Of a DNA stretch of 64,000 nucleotides, positions 43,837-53,405 are shown in pieces. A program made the position numbers and the translations under genes. The stretch is from CAWBRT01 sp963832365 (GTDB lineage Bacteria > Acidobacteriota > Terriglobia > Terriglobales > Acidobacteriaceae): positions 1 through 64,000 of the forward strand of contig CAWHUL010000023.1 of assembly GCA_963832365.1 (NCBI GenBank), read 5' to 3'. Numbering within the stretch: position 1 is the stretch's first letter; each line of letters starts with the position of its first letter. A model generated the notes under the pieces. That model was not told the DNA's origin, searched no databases, and worked only from the letters and a program-made list of their open reading frames with translations.

Positions 43837-44541
43837 TTTGATTTCCTTGCAATCCCTTTCTGTTCGGTGCCAAGCGTGAAGAACCAATGAATACGATAGC
43901 ACTCCGGCCAGTACTGCGGGGAGAACCGAACCGCCCCTGGACGAAGCTGAATGCCATTGTGGCAGATTTCGTGCAACTCGCAAAGGGCAGTCGCTGCCGG
44001 TAAGTATATCGCTGGGCGACATACGTTGCTTTTGCATCAATCTTCCCGAATGAAAGCGAGTTTCCGGACCCGCAGCAGCGTAAGCGGCAAACACTGCATT
44101 GGTAAGAATCGGTCACAGTCGTGCGTCTCCTTGTGTAACTTTTTGGTGACTGAAACCTTTGCAGGGAGCGCCATTCAAACGCGAATCCCTGAACAATCAG
44201 CAGTGCAATGCTTTCCTGGGGGACTCCCAACCCGCTCATTTGCCACCCCTGCGGCACCTAAGCTTGTGAAAAACAAGCAGACAAAGACTTCCCCGACAAA
44301 CAAGAACTTAGTTTGCATGTGAATTGCAAGAGAGTTAGCTGGCGGTGCCAACTCGGTAGGGTCCTGTCCCAGGTTCGATGCCGGGTAGCGTACGAGTCCG
44401 GAAGGATTCACACCGCACCGTTGACGTGTGTGCGACAGGACAGGCGTACAGCCGTCAACAATCTGGGAGACGCGCGTTCTGCGCGGACATTTCCCCGGCC
44501 ATCTGTGCAGGTCTAAGAAGAATAAAGTTCGGAGGAAAGTC
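43837..44541. other. long intergenic region, possibly with a structured RNA
   Basis: 705 bp without a convincing gene on either strand. The upstream half serves the ABM gene (minus). The part at 44340-44460 is rich in complementary segments and is listed separately. GGAGG at 44531-44535 is the ribosome site of the following lipoprotein gene. Confidence 0.4.
44361..44459 (+). ncRNA. candidate pseudoknotted leader RNA
   Basis: GTCCTGTC (44361-44368) pairs with GACAGGAC (44434-44441). GTTGACG (44420-44426), inside that loop, pairs with CGTCAAC (44453-44459), outside it. Two perfect stems interlocked this way form an H-type pseudoknot. The segment lies 80-180 bp before the Ig-like lipoprotein start, as a leader RNA would. 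I cannot match it to a known riboswitch class. Chance pairing of 7-8 bp is possible. Confidence 0.3.
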
Positions 44542-46852
44542 ATGCAGTTGCGCACCGCTTCAGCATTCATGTGCCTCGTTGTAGCTCTCGGATCATTGCT
44601 GGGCTGTGGTTCGAGTCACAGAGCGACCGCGAGTGGCTCACAGCCTGGCAATACAACGGCCGCGGTAACGCCGACGGTCACAGGCATCACTGTGTCACCT
44701 TCATCGGTTTCAATCGCCGCGGGTCAAACGGCTCAACTGAGCGCGACTGCTTCGTACAGCGATTCGAGCACGCAGCCGCTGAGTTCAGCCACGTGGACAA
44801 CTTCCAACAGCAGCGTGGCCGCGGTCAGCTCTTCGGGATTGGTGACCGCGGTCGGTGTGGGCACGGCTACCATCACCGTAAGCTCTGGATCGTTCAGCCA
44901 GACCGTATTGGTTACGGTCACTCCCGCCGCGCTGGTACAGATCAACCTCACTCCGGCCAGCGGCTCCATTGCTACCAGCCAGACAATACAATTCACCGCC
45001 AATGGGATCTTCAGCGACGGCAGCACGCAGGAGATAACCAAGCAGGCGAGCTGGAGTTCGTCGGATGCTAACATCAGCTTTCTGACGCCCGGTTTCGCTT
45101 TCGGTCAAGCGGCGACCCGACGGCGGCTACAATCACCGCCAGCCTGAATGGCATCAACGGTACAGCCAGCTTGAGCGTAAGCGCTGCGACCTTGGCGTCC
45201 ATTGACGTGGCGCCGGACACGGCGTCTATTCCTGTTGGCGCCAACCAGCAGTTCGTGGCTACCGGCACCTGGACCGATAACTCCACCCAGGATGTGACCA
45301 CCAACCCGGTGGTGAGCTGGAGTTCCGACACCCCAGCCGTCGCCAGTATCAACGCCAGTACAGGATTGGCACTTGCGCTTACGACCGGAACAACTAACAT
45401 CAGCGCCAACGCGGGTGCGATCTCCGACTCAGCTCAACTGATAGTGGGCACGGGAATCGTTGACGGGCATTACCGTTACTCCCGCCAACCCGGCCATTCC
45501 AACATTCCTCAACCAACAGTTCACGGCCATGGGAACCTTCTCCGATGGCAGCTCCCTTGACATCACCGCCACGGTTGCCTGGAATTCATCGAACACCTCG
45601 GTGGCGACGATCGATGCCGCCGGTCTGGCCACTCCTGTGGCCTCCGGGAGCACCAACATCACGGCGAGCTACGGCGGGATTACCTCCCCTGCGACCACGC
45701 TTACGGTCAACGGAGGTCATTTGGTGGCACTCGTGGTCACGACAGTGAATTCTGGCACGAGCGTGGGCGCTGGAGCGACCGTTCAATACTCGGCGACCGG
45801 CCAATTTGACGATGGCAGCGTCTCCGACGTCAGCAACTTCGCAACGTGGAACTCGTCCAACGCGAATGTTGCGACCATCAGCGCTACAGGTGTCGCTTCA
45901 ACGGGTGCCATTGGTCAGACCACGATCAGCGCCACCCTTGCGGGAGTCACTGGCTCGACGGTACTGACAGTCTCGAAGGCGACGCTGGCTAAAATGATCA
46001 TCTTGCCATCCGCCACCAATCCAAGCACTCTGTCATTCGACGGCAATGGCCTGCCGATTCAACCAAATCTGAGCATGGCCTATCGCGCCTTTATGACCGT
46101 GACCGCCTGGGGTTACTACACCGACCAGAGCTTCCACACGCTGACCGGTGCACACTTTAGTAGCTCCAATCCCAGCATCGCGTTAACAATATTCGGCTTT
46201 GGCTGGGTTTACAGTATGCATAAGAGCGGCAATGTAACCATCAAGGCCACCTGGAATGAGTCCGCCTCTCGTACCAGTTACTCCGGCAGCGCCACGCTAA
46301 CCGTGAGTAACGCGACAGTATCCAGTGTGGCAGTCACGCCGAACCCGGTCGCGGTCGCCGCGCGTACGGGCCTCCAATTTGCGGCCACGGCGCACATGAG
46401 CGACGGAACGACGCAGGACATCACTTCGTCCGTGCGCTGGACGACCAGCAATTACCACTTCGCGACCATAACTTTTGGCGGATTCGCGAATGGAATTGCG
46501 CCCGGAACAGTCACTGTTACGGCAACCTACTACCAGGGTGGCACAACCGTGACCGGTGGCGCATCGCTAACCGTAACCGGCGCGACGTTGGCCAGCATTG
46601 CAGTTGGTCCATCTCCGGCTAACATCCCGCTCGGCACTAGTCTGCAACTCAGCGCTGCCGGAACGTTCAGCGACGGCAGCCAGCAAGACCTGAGCACACA
46701 GGTCTCCTGGACGTCGCAGAATATCGGGGTGGTAGTCATGAGCCAGCAGCACTCCGGGCTTGGCCGTCAGCTCCGGAGTGGGCAGCACTACGGTAACCGC
46801 CAGCAAGACTGGAGTGAGCGGCACGACCAGCGTAGTGGTCACAGGGCCTTAA
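44542..46852 (+). pseudogene. lipoprotein with bacterial Ig-like (Big) repeats, three frame changes
   Basis: ATG 44542 (GGAGG upstream) gives a signal peptide with lipobox SLLGCGSS. About seven Ig-like repeats of roughly 90 residues follow, each with motifs such as VTGITVSPSSVSIAAGQTAQ, W-S-S-N/D and G-x-A-T-I-T. The frame changes near 45100 (VSAATLASIDV continues in another frame), near 45465 (LTGITVTPANPAIPTF-like frame) and near 46745, after which TPGLAVSSGVGSTTVTASKT reaches the stop at 46850-46852. With the indels corrected it is about 770 residues, an outer-membrane or surface-anchored adhesive protein. It is broken or mis-sequenced. Confidence 0.75.
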
Positions 46853-46868
46853 TCGCTCCACAACCTAG

Positions 46869-46894
46869 AGAGGGCCTCCTCGGGGAGGCCCTCT
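46869..46894. terminator. strong hairpin terminator
   Basis: AGAGGGCCTCC (46869-46879) and GGAGGCCCTCT (46884-46894) form a perfect 11-bp stem around a TCGG tetraloop. It lies 17 bp after the lipoprotein stop and before the convergent decarboxylase end. There is no long T-run. Confidence 0.65.
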
Positions 46895-46927
46895 GCTTTC
46901 GCCGATCCATTCCCCGACGCTCTTCGC

Positions 46928-48364
46928 TTACACTGAATACCTACGTAGTTCGAGAACCGAACGGCACTCCTGCTCGAGGAATGCCAGCACCTGGTCCATG
47001 TGTTCCGTGCGCGTACGGAAATTCACGGGGTTGATTCGGAACCACGTCTTGCCTTTCAGTTCAGTGGTCGAGAACCAGAACTTTCCGCTTTGTTCCACGC
47101 GCCGCGCCACTTCGGCGTGCAGTTCCTTGGAGTCTGCCTCGTCCAGACCCGCGCCACGATAACGAATGCAGATGGCTGACATGGGCGGCTCGCTTGCCGC
47201 TTCGAACTCAGGATGCTTTGCGACCAGAGAATAAAGATGCTTTGCCTGTCGAACATTGCCGTCGACCCACTCGCCAATCTGGCGCGCTCCGTAGCGCTTA
47301 AAACTCATCCATACCTTGAGTCCGCGAAAACGCCGCGACTGCTCGAAGCCGTGAACGTAGTACTGGTACCGCTCACCCGCGTGATCAAATTCATCCGTTA
47401 GATACGACGGTTGCAATCCAAAGGATGCCGTCAGTCGACGCGCATCTTTCACCAGCACCGCTCCTGCATCGAGCGGCGCATAAAACCACTTGTGCGGGTC
47501 GATTGTAATCGAGTCAGCCAGTTCCACTCCCCGGTCCCGCATCGGCGATTCGTGAGAGAGCAGCATGCCACCGCCGTATGCGGCATCGACGTGAAGCCAC
47601 ATTCCCTCGCGATCGGCAATTGCGCGCAACTGGCGTATCGGATCGATCGCCCCGGTGTTGGTGGTCCCGAAGATGCCCACAATGCACATCGGCCGCACTC
47701 CGCGCTGACGGTCTTCGGCGATTGCTGCTTCAATTGCATCGATGCGTACACGGAACTCCGCGTCGGTCGGCAGCGCGCGCAATGCCGTTCGCCCCAAGCC
47801 CACGGCGTCAACCGCCTTGTCTACCGAAACGTGACGCTGGTCCGAGGCGTAGACCGCCCAACGCTCGCGAACCCCGTCCTGCTGGATCTGGTCGCGCGAA
47901 GCCCAATCCCTCGCCAACTTCATGCCAATAAAGTTCGCCATCATTCCGCCGCTGGTGAGATTGCCCCCGGCTTCAACACCATAGCCCACCAGGTCAGTCA
48001 GCCACCGCACAGTCCTGCGTTCCATGGCAACGGCGGCGGGTCCGATCGTATAAGCCCCGAGGTTCTGGTTGAGGGCGGAGCAGATAAAATCCGCGATCAC
48101 GCCGACGGGGCTTGGCGATGGAGTGATCAACCCCATGTAGCCCGGGTGTCCCACATGCGTGCAATAGGGAAGAAGCTTCTCTTCCAGTTCATCGAGAACG
48201 TTCGCCGCAGGGCTGGAATGCTGAGGCAGCGGCTCCGCGAAAAGCTCCGTCAACATCTGCGGCTCCACGTTCGGGAACACCGGCTTTTCTTCGATGTGCT
48301 CCAAGTATTCAGAGAGCATATCCACCACTCGATGCCCAACTTCTCTAAATTCCCGTGCGTCCAT
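46928..48364 (-). CDS. PLP-dependent aromatic-L-amino-acid decarboxylase family
   Basis: 478 residues of the group II decarboxylase family. The PLP Lys is in TIDPHKWFYAPLDAGA; cofactor contacts lie in GGNLTSGGMMANFIGMK and WLHVDAAYGGGMLL. EEKPVFPNVEPQMLTELF at the N-terminus and GLKVWMSFKRYGARQIGEWV fit aromatic amino acid or related decarboxylases. Such enzymes make tryptamine, tyramine or similar amines; the substrate is not fixed by the sequence alone. It is a single gene on the minus strand with a strong hairpin beyond its end. Confidence 0.88.
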   Translation of the reverse strand: MDAREFREVGHRVVDMLSEYLEHIEEKPVFPNVEPQMLTELFAEPLPQHSSPAANVLDELEEKLLPYCTHVGHPGYMGLITPSPSPVGVIADFICSALNQNLGAYTIGPAAVAMERRTVRWLTDLVGYGVEAGGNLTSGGMMANFIGMKLARDWASRDQIQQDGVRERWAVYASDQRHVSVDKAVDAVGLGRTALRALPTDAEFRVRIDAIEAAIAEDRQRGVRPMCIVGIFGTTNTGAIDPIRQLRAIADREGMWLHVDAAYGGGMLLSHESPMRDRGVELADSITIDPHKWFYAPLDAGAVLVKDARRLTASFGLQPSYLTDEFDHAGERYQYYVHGFEQSRRFRGLKVWMSFKRYGARQIGEWVDGNVRQAKHLYSLVAKHPEFEAASEPPMSAICIRYRGAGLDEADSKELHAEVARRVEQSGKFWFSTTELKGKTWFRINPVNFRTRTEHMDQVLAFLEQECRSVLELRRYSV

Positions 48365-48535
48365 GAGTCCCCCCGTTTTTTGAATCCAGCTAACACCACG
48401 GCTTCAGGCATGACAAGTCAGGTCCTAGTTGCAATCGAGGGAACCCCGGAGCAACCGGAGTTCCTGTTCCGCGAAGCCATCGTAAGCGCTGGTGGCGCAT
48501 CGTTTCCAAAGCAGCGAGAACTTAAAGAACGCAGC

Positions 48536-49306
48536 CTACGATGCCGAATCCTGCAGACCTTTGAAAAATTCGGCGGCACCAGCGCGCAGGATTCTGGTCA
48601 CGTGCGTGTAACGATACGACACACCGCAGCTTCGGAAGGCTCGAATGCTCTTGGCCTCGCCGGTCGTGCCCGCCCACTTTCCGGCGGCGATAATCCGGGC
48701 GAATGCCTGGCGCATGGTTTCCTGCACCACTGGAGCGTCATGCCGCCCTGGGAAGCCGAGCACTTGCGACAGATCGGACGGTCCCACAAACACCACGTCC
48801 ACTCCATCAACCGCGCAGATGGCCTCCAGGTTGTCCAGCGCCTGCAGTTCCTCCAACTGAACACAGACTAGGGTTTCGCGATTCGCCTGAACAACGAACT
48901 CCGCCTGGCTCAGCCCGATGCCATATTGAGCGGCGCGCGTGCCGACGGCAAGTCCCCGCTGCCCCAGTGGGTGAAACTTAACCGCTGCGACAACCGCCTT
49001 AGCTTCCTCTGCCGTGTTGACATGCGGCACCTGAACGCCGAGCACTCCGGCATCGAGCAGCTTGGTTATTTCCTGCTCGCTATGGCTGCCGGGACGCGCA
49101 ATCGGAGTGATGCCGCTGGACTCGGCGGCCATGACCATCGCCTGCAGGGTCTCAGGGGAAATGGCGCCGTGCTCGAAGTCAATGAGCACCCAGTCGAAGC
49201 CGAGCCGCCCGACCATCTCCACAATCTGTGGCGACGGAATCATTACTGACACGCCAAACACGGGTTGTCCGGCAGCCAGTTTCGCTTTCATTTTGTTGGC
49301 TAGCAT
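48536..49306 (-). CDS. HpaI/HpcH-type aldolase
   Basis: 256 residues (ATG 49306; an upstream in-frame start is also possible and no clear ribosome site decides). It is a class II aldolase barrel of the HpcH/HpaI family: FDWVLIDFEHGAISPETLQ, metal Glu in CVQLEELQALDNLE, GVDVVFVGPSDLSQVLG with the metal Asp, and the catalytic Arg in TPIARPGSHSE. It cleaves a 2-keto-3-deoxy acid into pyruvate and an aldehyde. It is divergent from the dehydroquinase-like gene by 80 bp, so the two may share control and pathway. Confidence 0.85.
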   Translation of the reverse strand: MLANKMKAKLAAGQPVFGVSVMIPSPQIVEMVGRLGFDWVLIDFEHGAISPETLQAMVMAAESSGITPIARPGSHSEQEITKLLDAGVLGVQVPHVNTAEEAKAVVAAVKFHPLGQRGLAVGTRAAQYGIGLSQAEFVVQANRETLVCVQLEELQALDNLEAICAVDGVDVVFVGPSDLSQVLGFPGRHDAPVVQETMRQAFARIIAAGKWAGTTGEAKSIRAFRSCGVSYRYTHVTRILRAGAAEFFKGLQDSAS

Positions 49307-49386
49307 AGGTGGGAAATAGGTTAGCACGCGCGCGCTGTCATATGCTCTCCGGTAGAATTGACATTCTCGATGGAAAGGAACACATC

Positions 49387-49827
49387 ATGACCAAAGTCCT
49401 GATCGTTCATGGTGCCGGCATGAACATGCGTGGAAAAGCGCAGATCGAAATCTTCGGCGCCATGACATTGCCGGAGTACGACCAGCATATCCGCCGGTAT
49501 GCATCTGAGCTGAAAATCGAGATCGAGATTTTCCATTCGAATATCGAAGGTGAGGTTGTCAACAAGCTCTACGAGGCGCATGAACGCGGGGTAGATGCGG
49601 CGATCATCAATCCCGCCGGCTATACAACCGGATATCCCGCATTGATGGGCGCCATCTCGCAGGTGCGCTTTCCGACCGTCGAACTTCATATTTCGAATCC
49701 GGCACAACGCGGCAGGGTTTCCGAGATTGCGCGCGTGAGCCGCGGAACGGTGACCGGCTTTGGCGTCTTCGGTTACTACGTTGCGTTACGTGGCATTGCG
49801 GAATTGGTGGCGGGTAAGCCGCGCTAA
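49387..49827 (+). CDS. dehydroquinase-fold protein (AroQ-like) lacking catalytic residues
   Basis: 146 residues, the exact size of type II 3-dehydroquinate dehydratases, with the same order of segments: VLIVHGAGMNMRGKA, FHSNIEGEVVNKLYEA, AIINPAGYTTGYPAL, VELHISNPAQRGRVSE, GFGVFGYYVALRGI. In true AroQ the lid has a catalytic Arg and Tyr (R-x-P-x-x-Y-G) and a His after N-P-G-A-Y-T. Here the lid reads GKAQIEIFG, so Arg becomes Ala and Tyr becomes Phe, and the His is also replaced. The H-I-S-N site is kept. It probably binds a related small acid but does another reaction. It is divergent from an HpaI-type aldolase. Confidence 0.75.
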   Translation: MTKVLIVHGAGMNMRGKAQIEIFGAMTLPEYDQHIRRYASELKIEIEIFHSNIEGEVVNKLYEAHERGVDAAIINPAGYTTGYPALMGAISQVRFPTVELHISNPAQRGRVSEIARVSRGTVTGFGVFGYYVALRGIAELVAGKPR

Positions 49828-49858
49828 GCGCAACTTGGAGGCCCAAGGTGCGGAAAAA

Positions 49859-49891
49859 TGCGGAGCGCCAGGATCGAGCCGGCGCTCCGCA
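49859..49891. terminator. bidirectional terminator
   Basis: TGCGGAGCGCC (49859-49869) pairs perfectly with GGCGCTCCGCA (49881-49891). An A-run (GGAAAAATG) lies on the left and T-rich TAGGTTTTCTTC on the right, giving U-tracts in both directions. It separates the AroQ-like gene from the convergent alanine dehydrogenase. Confidence 0.75.
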
Positions 49892-49927
49892 TAGGTTTTC
49901 TTCAGAGCTGGAAAACCAAACTGACTC

Positions 49928-51043
49928 CTACCTCAAAACTTCATCCACGGGTGTGCATTGCAAGCCGAAGGCTTCGGCCACTCCGCAGTAGGTCACCAAA
50001 CCATTGGCAATGTTGATGCCTGCCTTGATGCCCGGGTTTGACGAGGCAGCCGCTTTCCAGCCTTTGCCTGCGATCGTCGCCGCATAAGGCAAGGTCGCAT
50101 TGGTAAGCGCCATGGTGGATGTCAGCGGTACGGCTCCGGGCATATTGGCCACGCAATAGTGCACGATGCCATCAACCTCGTAGGTTGGTTCCTGATGCGT
50201 GGTGGGCCGCGATGTTTCGAAGCAGCCGCCCTGATCGATAGCCACATCGACCAAAACCGCGCCTTTCTTCATCGTCTTGAGCATCTCGCGGCTTACCAGC
50301 TTTGGCGCCTTCGCGCCGTGCAGAAGCACTGCGCCGATGACCACATCGGCTTGCTGTATCAATTCCCGAACGCATGCCGATGAAGACATCATCGGGAAAC
50401 AATTCTTCGGCATGACCTCGGAAAGATGCCGCAGACGGTCAAGGTTCATATCCAGCAAATAGACCTTGGCGCCCAACCCGCACGCCATTTGTGCGGCATG
50501 GGTGCCGACCACGCCGCCTCCCAGAACCAGCACCGTTGCGGGTGCCACGCCCGGGACGCCGCCCAGCAGAATGCCGCGCCCGCCCTGCGTCCGTTCCAAA
50601 TATTTTGCGCCCTGCTGAACCGCCATTCGTCCGGCCACCTCACTCATGGGGGTCAAAAGCGGCAAGCTGTTGTGGGGGCCCACAATGGTCTCGTATGCGA
50701 AACAAATGCAGCGCCGTTTGATCATCGCCTTGGTGAGCCCTTCGGCGGCGGCAAAATGGAAATAGGTAAACACGATCTGCCCCTCGCGAATCATCTCGTA
50801 TTCGCAGGGCTGGGGCTCCTTGACGTGCATGACCATCTCGGCACGTTTGTAGACTTCGCCCGGGGTACTCACAATTTCCGCTCCGGCGTGGCGATAGGCC
50901 TCATCGGAAAAACCGCTTCCGACGCCAGCCAATGTTTCCACCAGCACCTTGTGCCCGTTGCCGGTCATGAACTCGACTCCCGCCGGGGTCATGCAGACCC
51001 GATTCTCTTCGACTTTGATTTCCTTCAGAATGCCGACGATCAT
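49928..51043 (-). CDS. ald: alanine dehydrogenase
   Basis: ATG 51043 has AAGGAG seven bases upstream; the TTG two codons earlier is less likely. About 371 residues. The substrate Arg/Lys are in GILKEIKVEENRVCMTP and VMHVKEPQPCEYEM; the His is in FTYFHFAAAEGLT. The NAD motif is VLVLGGGVVGTHAAQMA. VDVAIDQGGCFETSRPTTH is the family signature. It interconverts L-alanine and pyruvate with NAD, linking amino acid use to central metabolism. A divergent Lrp-type gene 165 bp away is its probable regulator, as in many bacteria. Confidence 0.94.
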   Translation of the reverse strand: MIVGILKEIKVEENRVCMTPAGVEFMTGNGHKVLVETLAGVGSGFSDEAYRHAGAEIVSTPGEVYKRAEMVMHVKEPQPCEYEMIREGQIVFTYFHFAAAEGLTKAMIKRRCICFAYETIVGPHNSLPLLTPMSEVAGRMAVQQGAKYLERTQGGRGILLGGVPGVAPATVLVLGGGVVGTHAAQMACGLGAKVYLLDMNLDRLRHLSEVMPKNCFPMMSSSACVRELIQQADVVIGAVLLHGAKAPKLVSREMLKTMKKGAVLVDVAIDQGGCFETSRPTTHQEPTYEVDGIVHYCVANMPGAVPLTSTMALTNATLPYAATIAGKGWKAAASSNPGIKAGINIANGLVTYCGVAEAFGLQCTPVDEVLR

Positions 51044-51208
51044 GTTCAAACTCCTTCTTTATATCCGTGATGTTGCGCTTGCGGAGCAGGCAGCACGCGG
51101 TAGATCGATCACAATTCGAAGGATAGCAATAAACACAAAGTGGTATCTTGCAAAGATTCGACTAAAATCGTAGCTAACGCCGGATTATTTCAATAAAATA
51201 AGATTTAT

Positions 51209-51685
51209 ATGCAGAATATGCCAACCCAAGACATCGACAAGATTGATCGAGCCATTCTCAGAGTGCTGCAGAGAGACGGTCGAGTCTCAAATGTGCAGCT
51301 TGCCGACCGGGTCGGACTTTCCGAGTCGGCCTGCCTGCGGCGTGTTCGACTGCTGGAGCAGAGCGGCATTATCGATCGATATGTGATGTTGGTCAACCAG
51401 GCCGCCATCGGAAGGCCCGGCAATGTGTTTGTCAGGGTTACCCTGGAGGGGCAGCAGAAGGAGAAACTGCAGCAGTTCGAAAAGATGGTAGCCGCCGTGC
51501 CGGAGGTTATGGAGTGCTATCTCATGTCAGGCGACTTCGATTATCTCCTTCGGGTAATCATCAAGGACAACTCGGACTACATGCGCGTCCATGACAAACT
51601 TACCGGCCTGCCTGGAGTGCTGCGCGTGCAGTCTTCGTTTGCTTTGCGTACAGTGCGCAAAACAACCGAACTGGCATTGGATTGA
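51209..51685 (+). CDS. Lrp/AsnC-family transcription regulator
   Basis: 158 residues. The N-terminal winged HTH reads IDRAILRVLQRDGRVSNVQL, then ADRVGLSESACLRRVRLLEQ. The C-terminal RAM domain (about 75-150) includes VPEVMECYLMSGDFDYLLRV and binds amino acids. The divergent position from alanine dehydrogenase suggests that it senses alanine or another amino acid and controls ald and itself. The gap 51044-51208 is AT-rich and would contain the binding sites; no single consensus site stands out by eye. Confidence 0.92.
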   Translation: MQNMPTQDIDKIDRAILRVLQRDGRVSNVQLADRVGLSESACLRRVRLLEQSGIIDRYVMLVNQAAIGRPGNVFVRVTLEGQQKEKLQQFEKMVAAVPEVMECYLMSGDFDYLLRVIIKDNSDYMRVHDKLTGLPGVLRVQSSFALRTVRKTTELALD

Positions 51686-51724
51686 TGGATTCACGTAACA
51701 GGCGGCGCCTTCATTCGTCGGGGT

Positions 51725-52360
51725 TCAACCGCACTTCTCCCAAATGCTTCGCAGTTCAGCGACCGCTGCCTGCATGTCCGCGGCCTCCGCGACGGCAGCC
51801 ACAACCGCCGCCCCAGCGGCGCCGGCTTCGATCACTTGCCGCAGATTCTTCGCATTGATACCTCCGATGGCGACTACCGGCAGCCGCACATCGCGACATA
51901 TCCTTGCTAGTTCCGCGGGGCCGATGGGAGGCGCCGCATCAGGCTTGCTGCCGGTCGGAAAAATCGGGCCCACGCCAAGATAGTCCGCTCCACAAAAACT
52001 CATCTCCATGGCTTCGTCATAGTCCGTCGCGGATATGCCGAGGATCATCTCCGGCGGTAGCAGTTTCCTGATCTCGCGAGGGGCGGCATCGCCGCGTCCG
52101 ACGTGAACTCCGTCGGCTCCCGCGGCGATCGCAAGCGCGACACGATCGTTGATGATGCACGGTACTCCGCTGGCGGCGGTTGTGCTGCGAACTCGATCAG
52201 CCGTAGTGGCAAACACCGCATCGTCCATGAGCTTGTCCCTGAACTGAATGACAGTGCCACCGCCGGTGACTGCGGCGCGAGCTACATCCTCATGCGTCCG
52301 GCCAAGGCGCGCAATTTCAGCGGTAACCACATACACCCGCAAATCCATCCGCTTCTTCAC
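51725..52360 (-). CDS. thiE: thiamine-phosphate synthase
   Basis: 211 residues. The beta-alpha barrel has VIQFRDKLMDD (in place of the usual Q-x-R-x-K), PCIINDRVALAIAAGADGVH with VGRGD, and ADYLGVGPIFPTGSKPDA, the phosphate and pyrophosphate binding loops. It joins HMP-pyrophosphate with thiazole phosphate to form thiamine phosphate. The start overlaps the end of thiM by 4 bp (ATGA), so the two are translationally coupled. No TPP riboswitch is seen upstream. Confidence 0.92.
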   Translation of the reverse strand: MKKRMDLRVYVVTAEIARLGRTHEDVARAAVTGGGTVIQFRDKLMDDAVFATTADRVRSTTAASGVPCIINDRVALAIAAGADGVHVGRGDAAPREIRKLLPPEMILGISATDYDEAMEMSFCGADYLGVGPIFPTGSKPDAAPPIGPAELARICRDVRLPVVAIGGINAKNLRQVIEAGAAGAAVVAAVAEAADMQAAVAELRSIWEKCG

Positions 52361-53175
52361 TGCCGTGCGACCTCGATACGCAGGCCTGCTCGCAACGACT
52401 CCTCGGTTAACCCGGCCAACGCGTCATAGAGCCCGACGTGCAGGCTGCCGGGACCTCTCGCAGTGCGTGCGGCAATCTCTCCTGCCAGTCCGTAGGCGGC
52501 CAAAGCGATCGCTGCTGCCGTTACAAAATCGGTCTCCACGGCGGCGTAGGCGGCGACCACCGAGGTAGCCATGCACCCCGTACCGGTTACCGACGCCATC
52601 ATTGGGTGTCCATTGGCGACACGGGCAATTCGCGTTCCGTCCGTCACGATGTCCACGGCTCCGGTCATGGCGGCGACGCACCTGAACTGGTGCGCGAACT
52701 TTGCCGCCAGCTCGGCGTGGTCGCAAGCAACGCCACGCGATTCCACGCCGCTGATGTTTGCCTCATAGCCCGCGAGGGCCGCGATTTCGGCTGCATTCCC
52801 CCTGGTGATCGCTATCGACAGCTCTTCGAGCAGTCGGCGGCAGGTCGCCGTTCGCAAGCGGGTTGCCCCCGCCCCGACAGGATCGAGAACGATGGGCACG
52901 CCGCATCGATTCGCGCAATGCCCCGCCAGAATCATGGAGTCAACCTGTTCAGGCCAAAGCGTGCCGATGTTCAACACCAATGCCTTGGCAGCAAACGTCA
53001 TTTCCTCAACTTCCTCTTTGGCATGCGCCATTACCGGCAGAGCGCCGGCGCACAGGGTTATGTTGGCGGTCTCGTTCATTACTACGAGATTGGTTATGTG
53101 ATGAACAAGCGGTTTCTCGGCACGAACTCTTGCCATCAATCCAGCCGCTGCGCTTGCCATGTCAGCAATGGCCAT
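52357..53175 (-). CDS. thiM: hydroxyethylthiazole kinase
   Basis: 272 residues of the ribokinase-like ThiM family: PLVHHITNLVVMNETANITL at the N-terminus, VLDPVGAGATRLRTAT in the substrate site, and the catalytic Cys in SVTGTGCMATSVVAAY. It phosphorylates the thiazole alcohol to feed ThiE, a salvage route. thiM-thiE alone, without thiC, thiG or thiD, fits salvage from degraded thiamine. The pair may serve the thiamine-dependent E1 enzyme of the 23-26 kb complex, but this is only a thought. Confidence 0.93.
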   Translation of the reverse strand: MAIADMASAAAGLMARVRAEKPLVHHITNLVVMNETANITLCAGALPVMAHAKEEVEEMTFAAKALVLNIGTLWPEQVDSMILAGHCANRCGVPIVLDPVGAGATRLRTATCRRLLEELSIAITRGNAAEIAALAGYEANISGVESRGVACDHAELAAKFAHQFRCVAAMTGAVDIVTDGTRIARVANGHPMMASVTGTGCMATSVVAAYAAVETDFVTAAAIALAAYGLAGEIAARTARGPGSLHVGLYDALAGLTEESLRAGLRIEVARQ

Positions 53176-53405
53176 CGACTCCGCTCCTTGAGGAATTCAT
53201 CGCAAAAAGCGATTGTACAGGCGACCACGCGAAGGCGTGCATTTTCAGTGACGCCTCAGGCAAGTTTCGGGTTACGATACCAGACGCCCAACCACGCCAA
53301 CTCGCAAGGATTCGCGCTGAGGCTATACCGAGGACCGATCAGGCGGCCAAGGTATCGATGGCTGTTTATTTCGGATATCAACAACTGTGTTTCGGAGAGA
53401 GAAGC

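Noticed and set aside
44341..44400. tRNA-like T-arm (GGTTCGATGCC) and D-arm-like (GTTAGCTGG) sequence
   Set aside because: No acceptor stem or anticodon arm can be formed, and the T-stem has a mismatch. The pseudoknot pairing explains the segment better.
49387..49827. Annotation as aroQ
   Set aside because: The catalytic Arg, Tyr and His positions are replaced, so the gene symbol would mislead.
53176..53405. TPP riboswitch upstream of thiM
   Set aside because: The conserved CUGAGA and ACCUGAUCUGG-type cores are not present on the minus strand of the gap.
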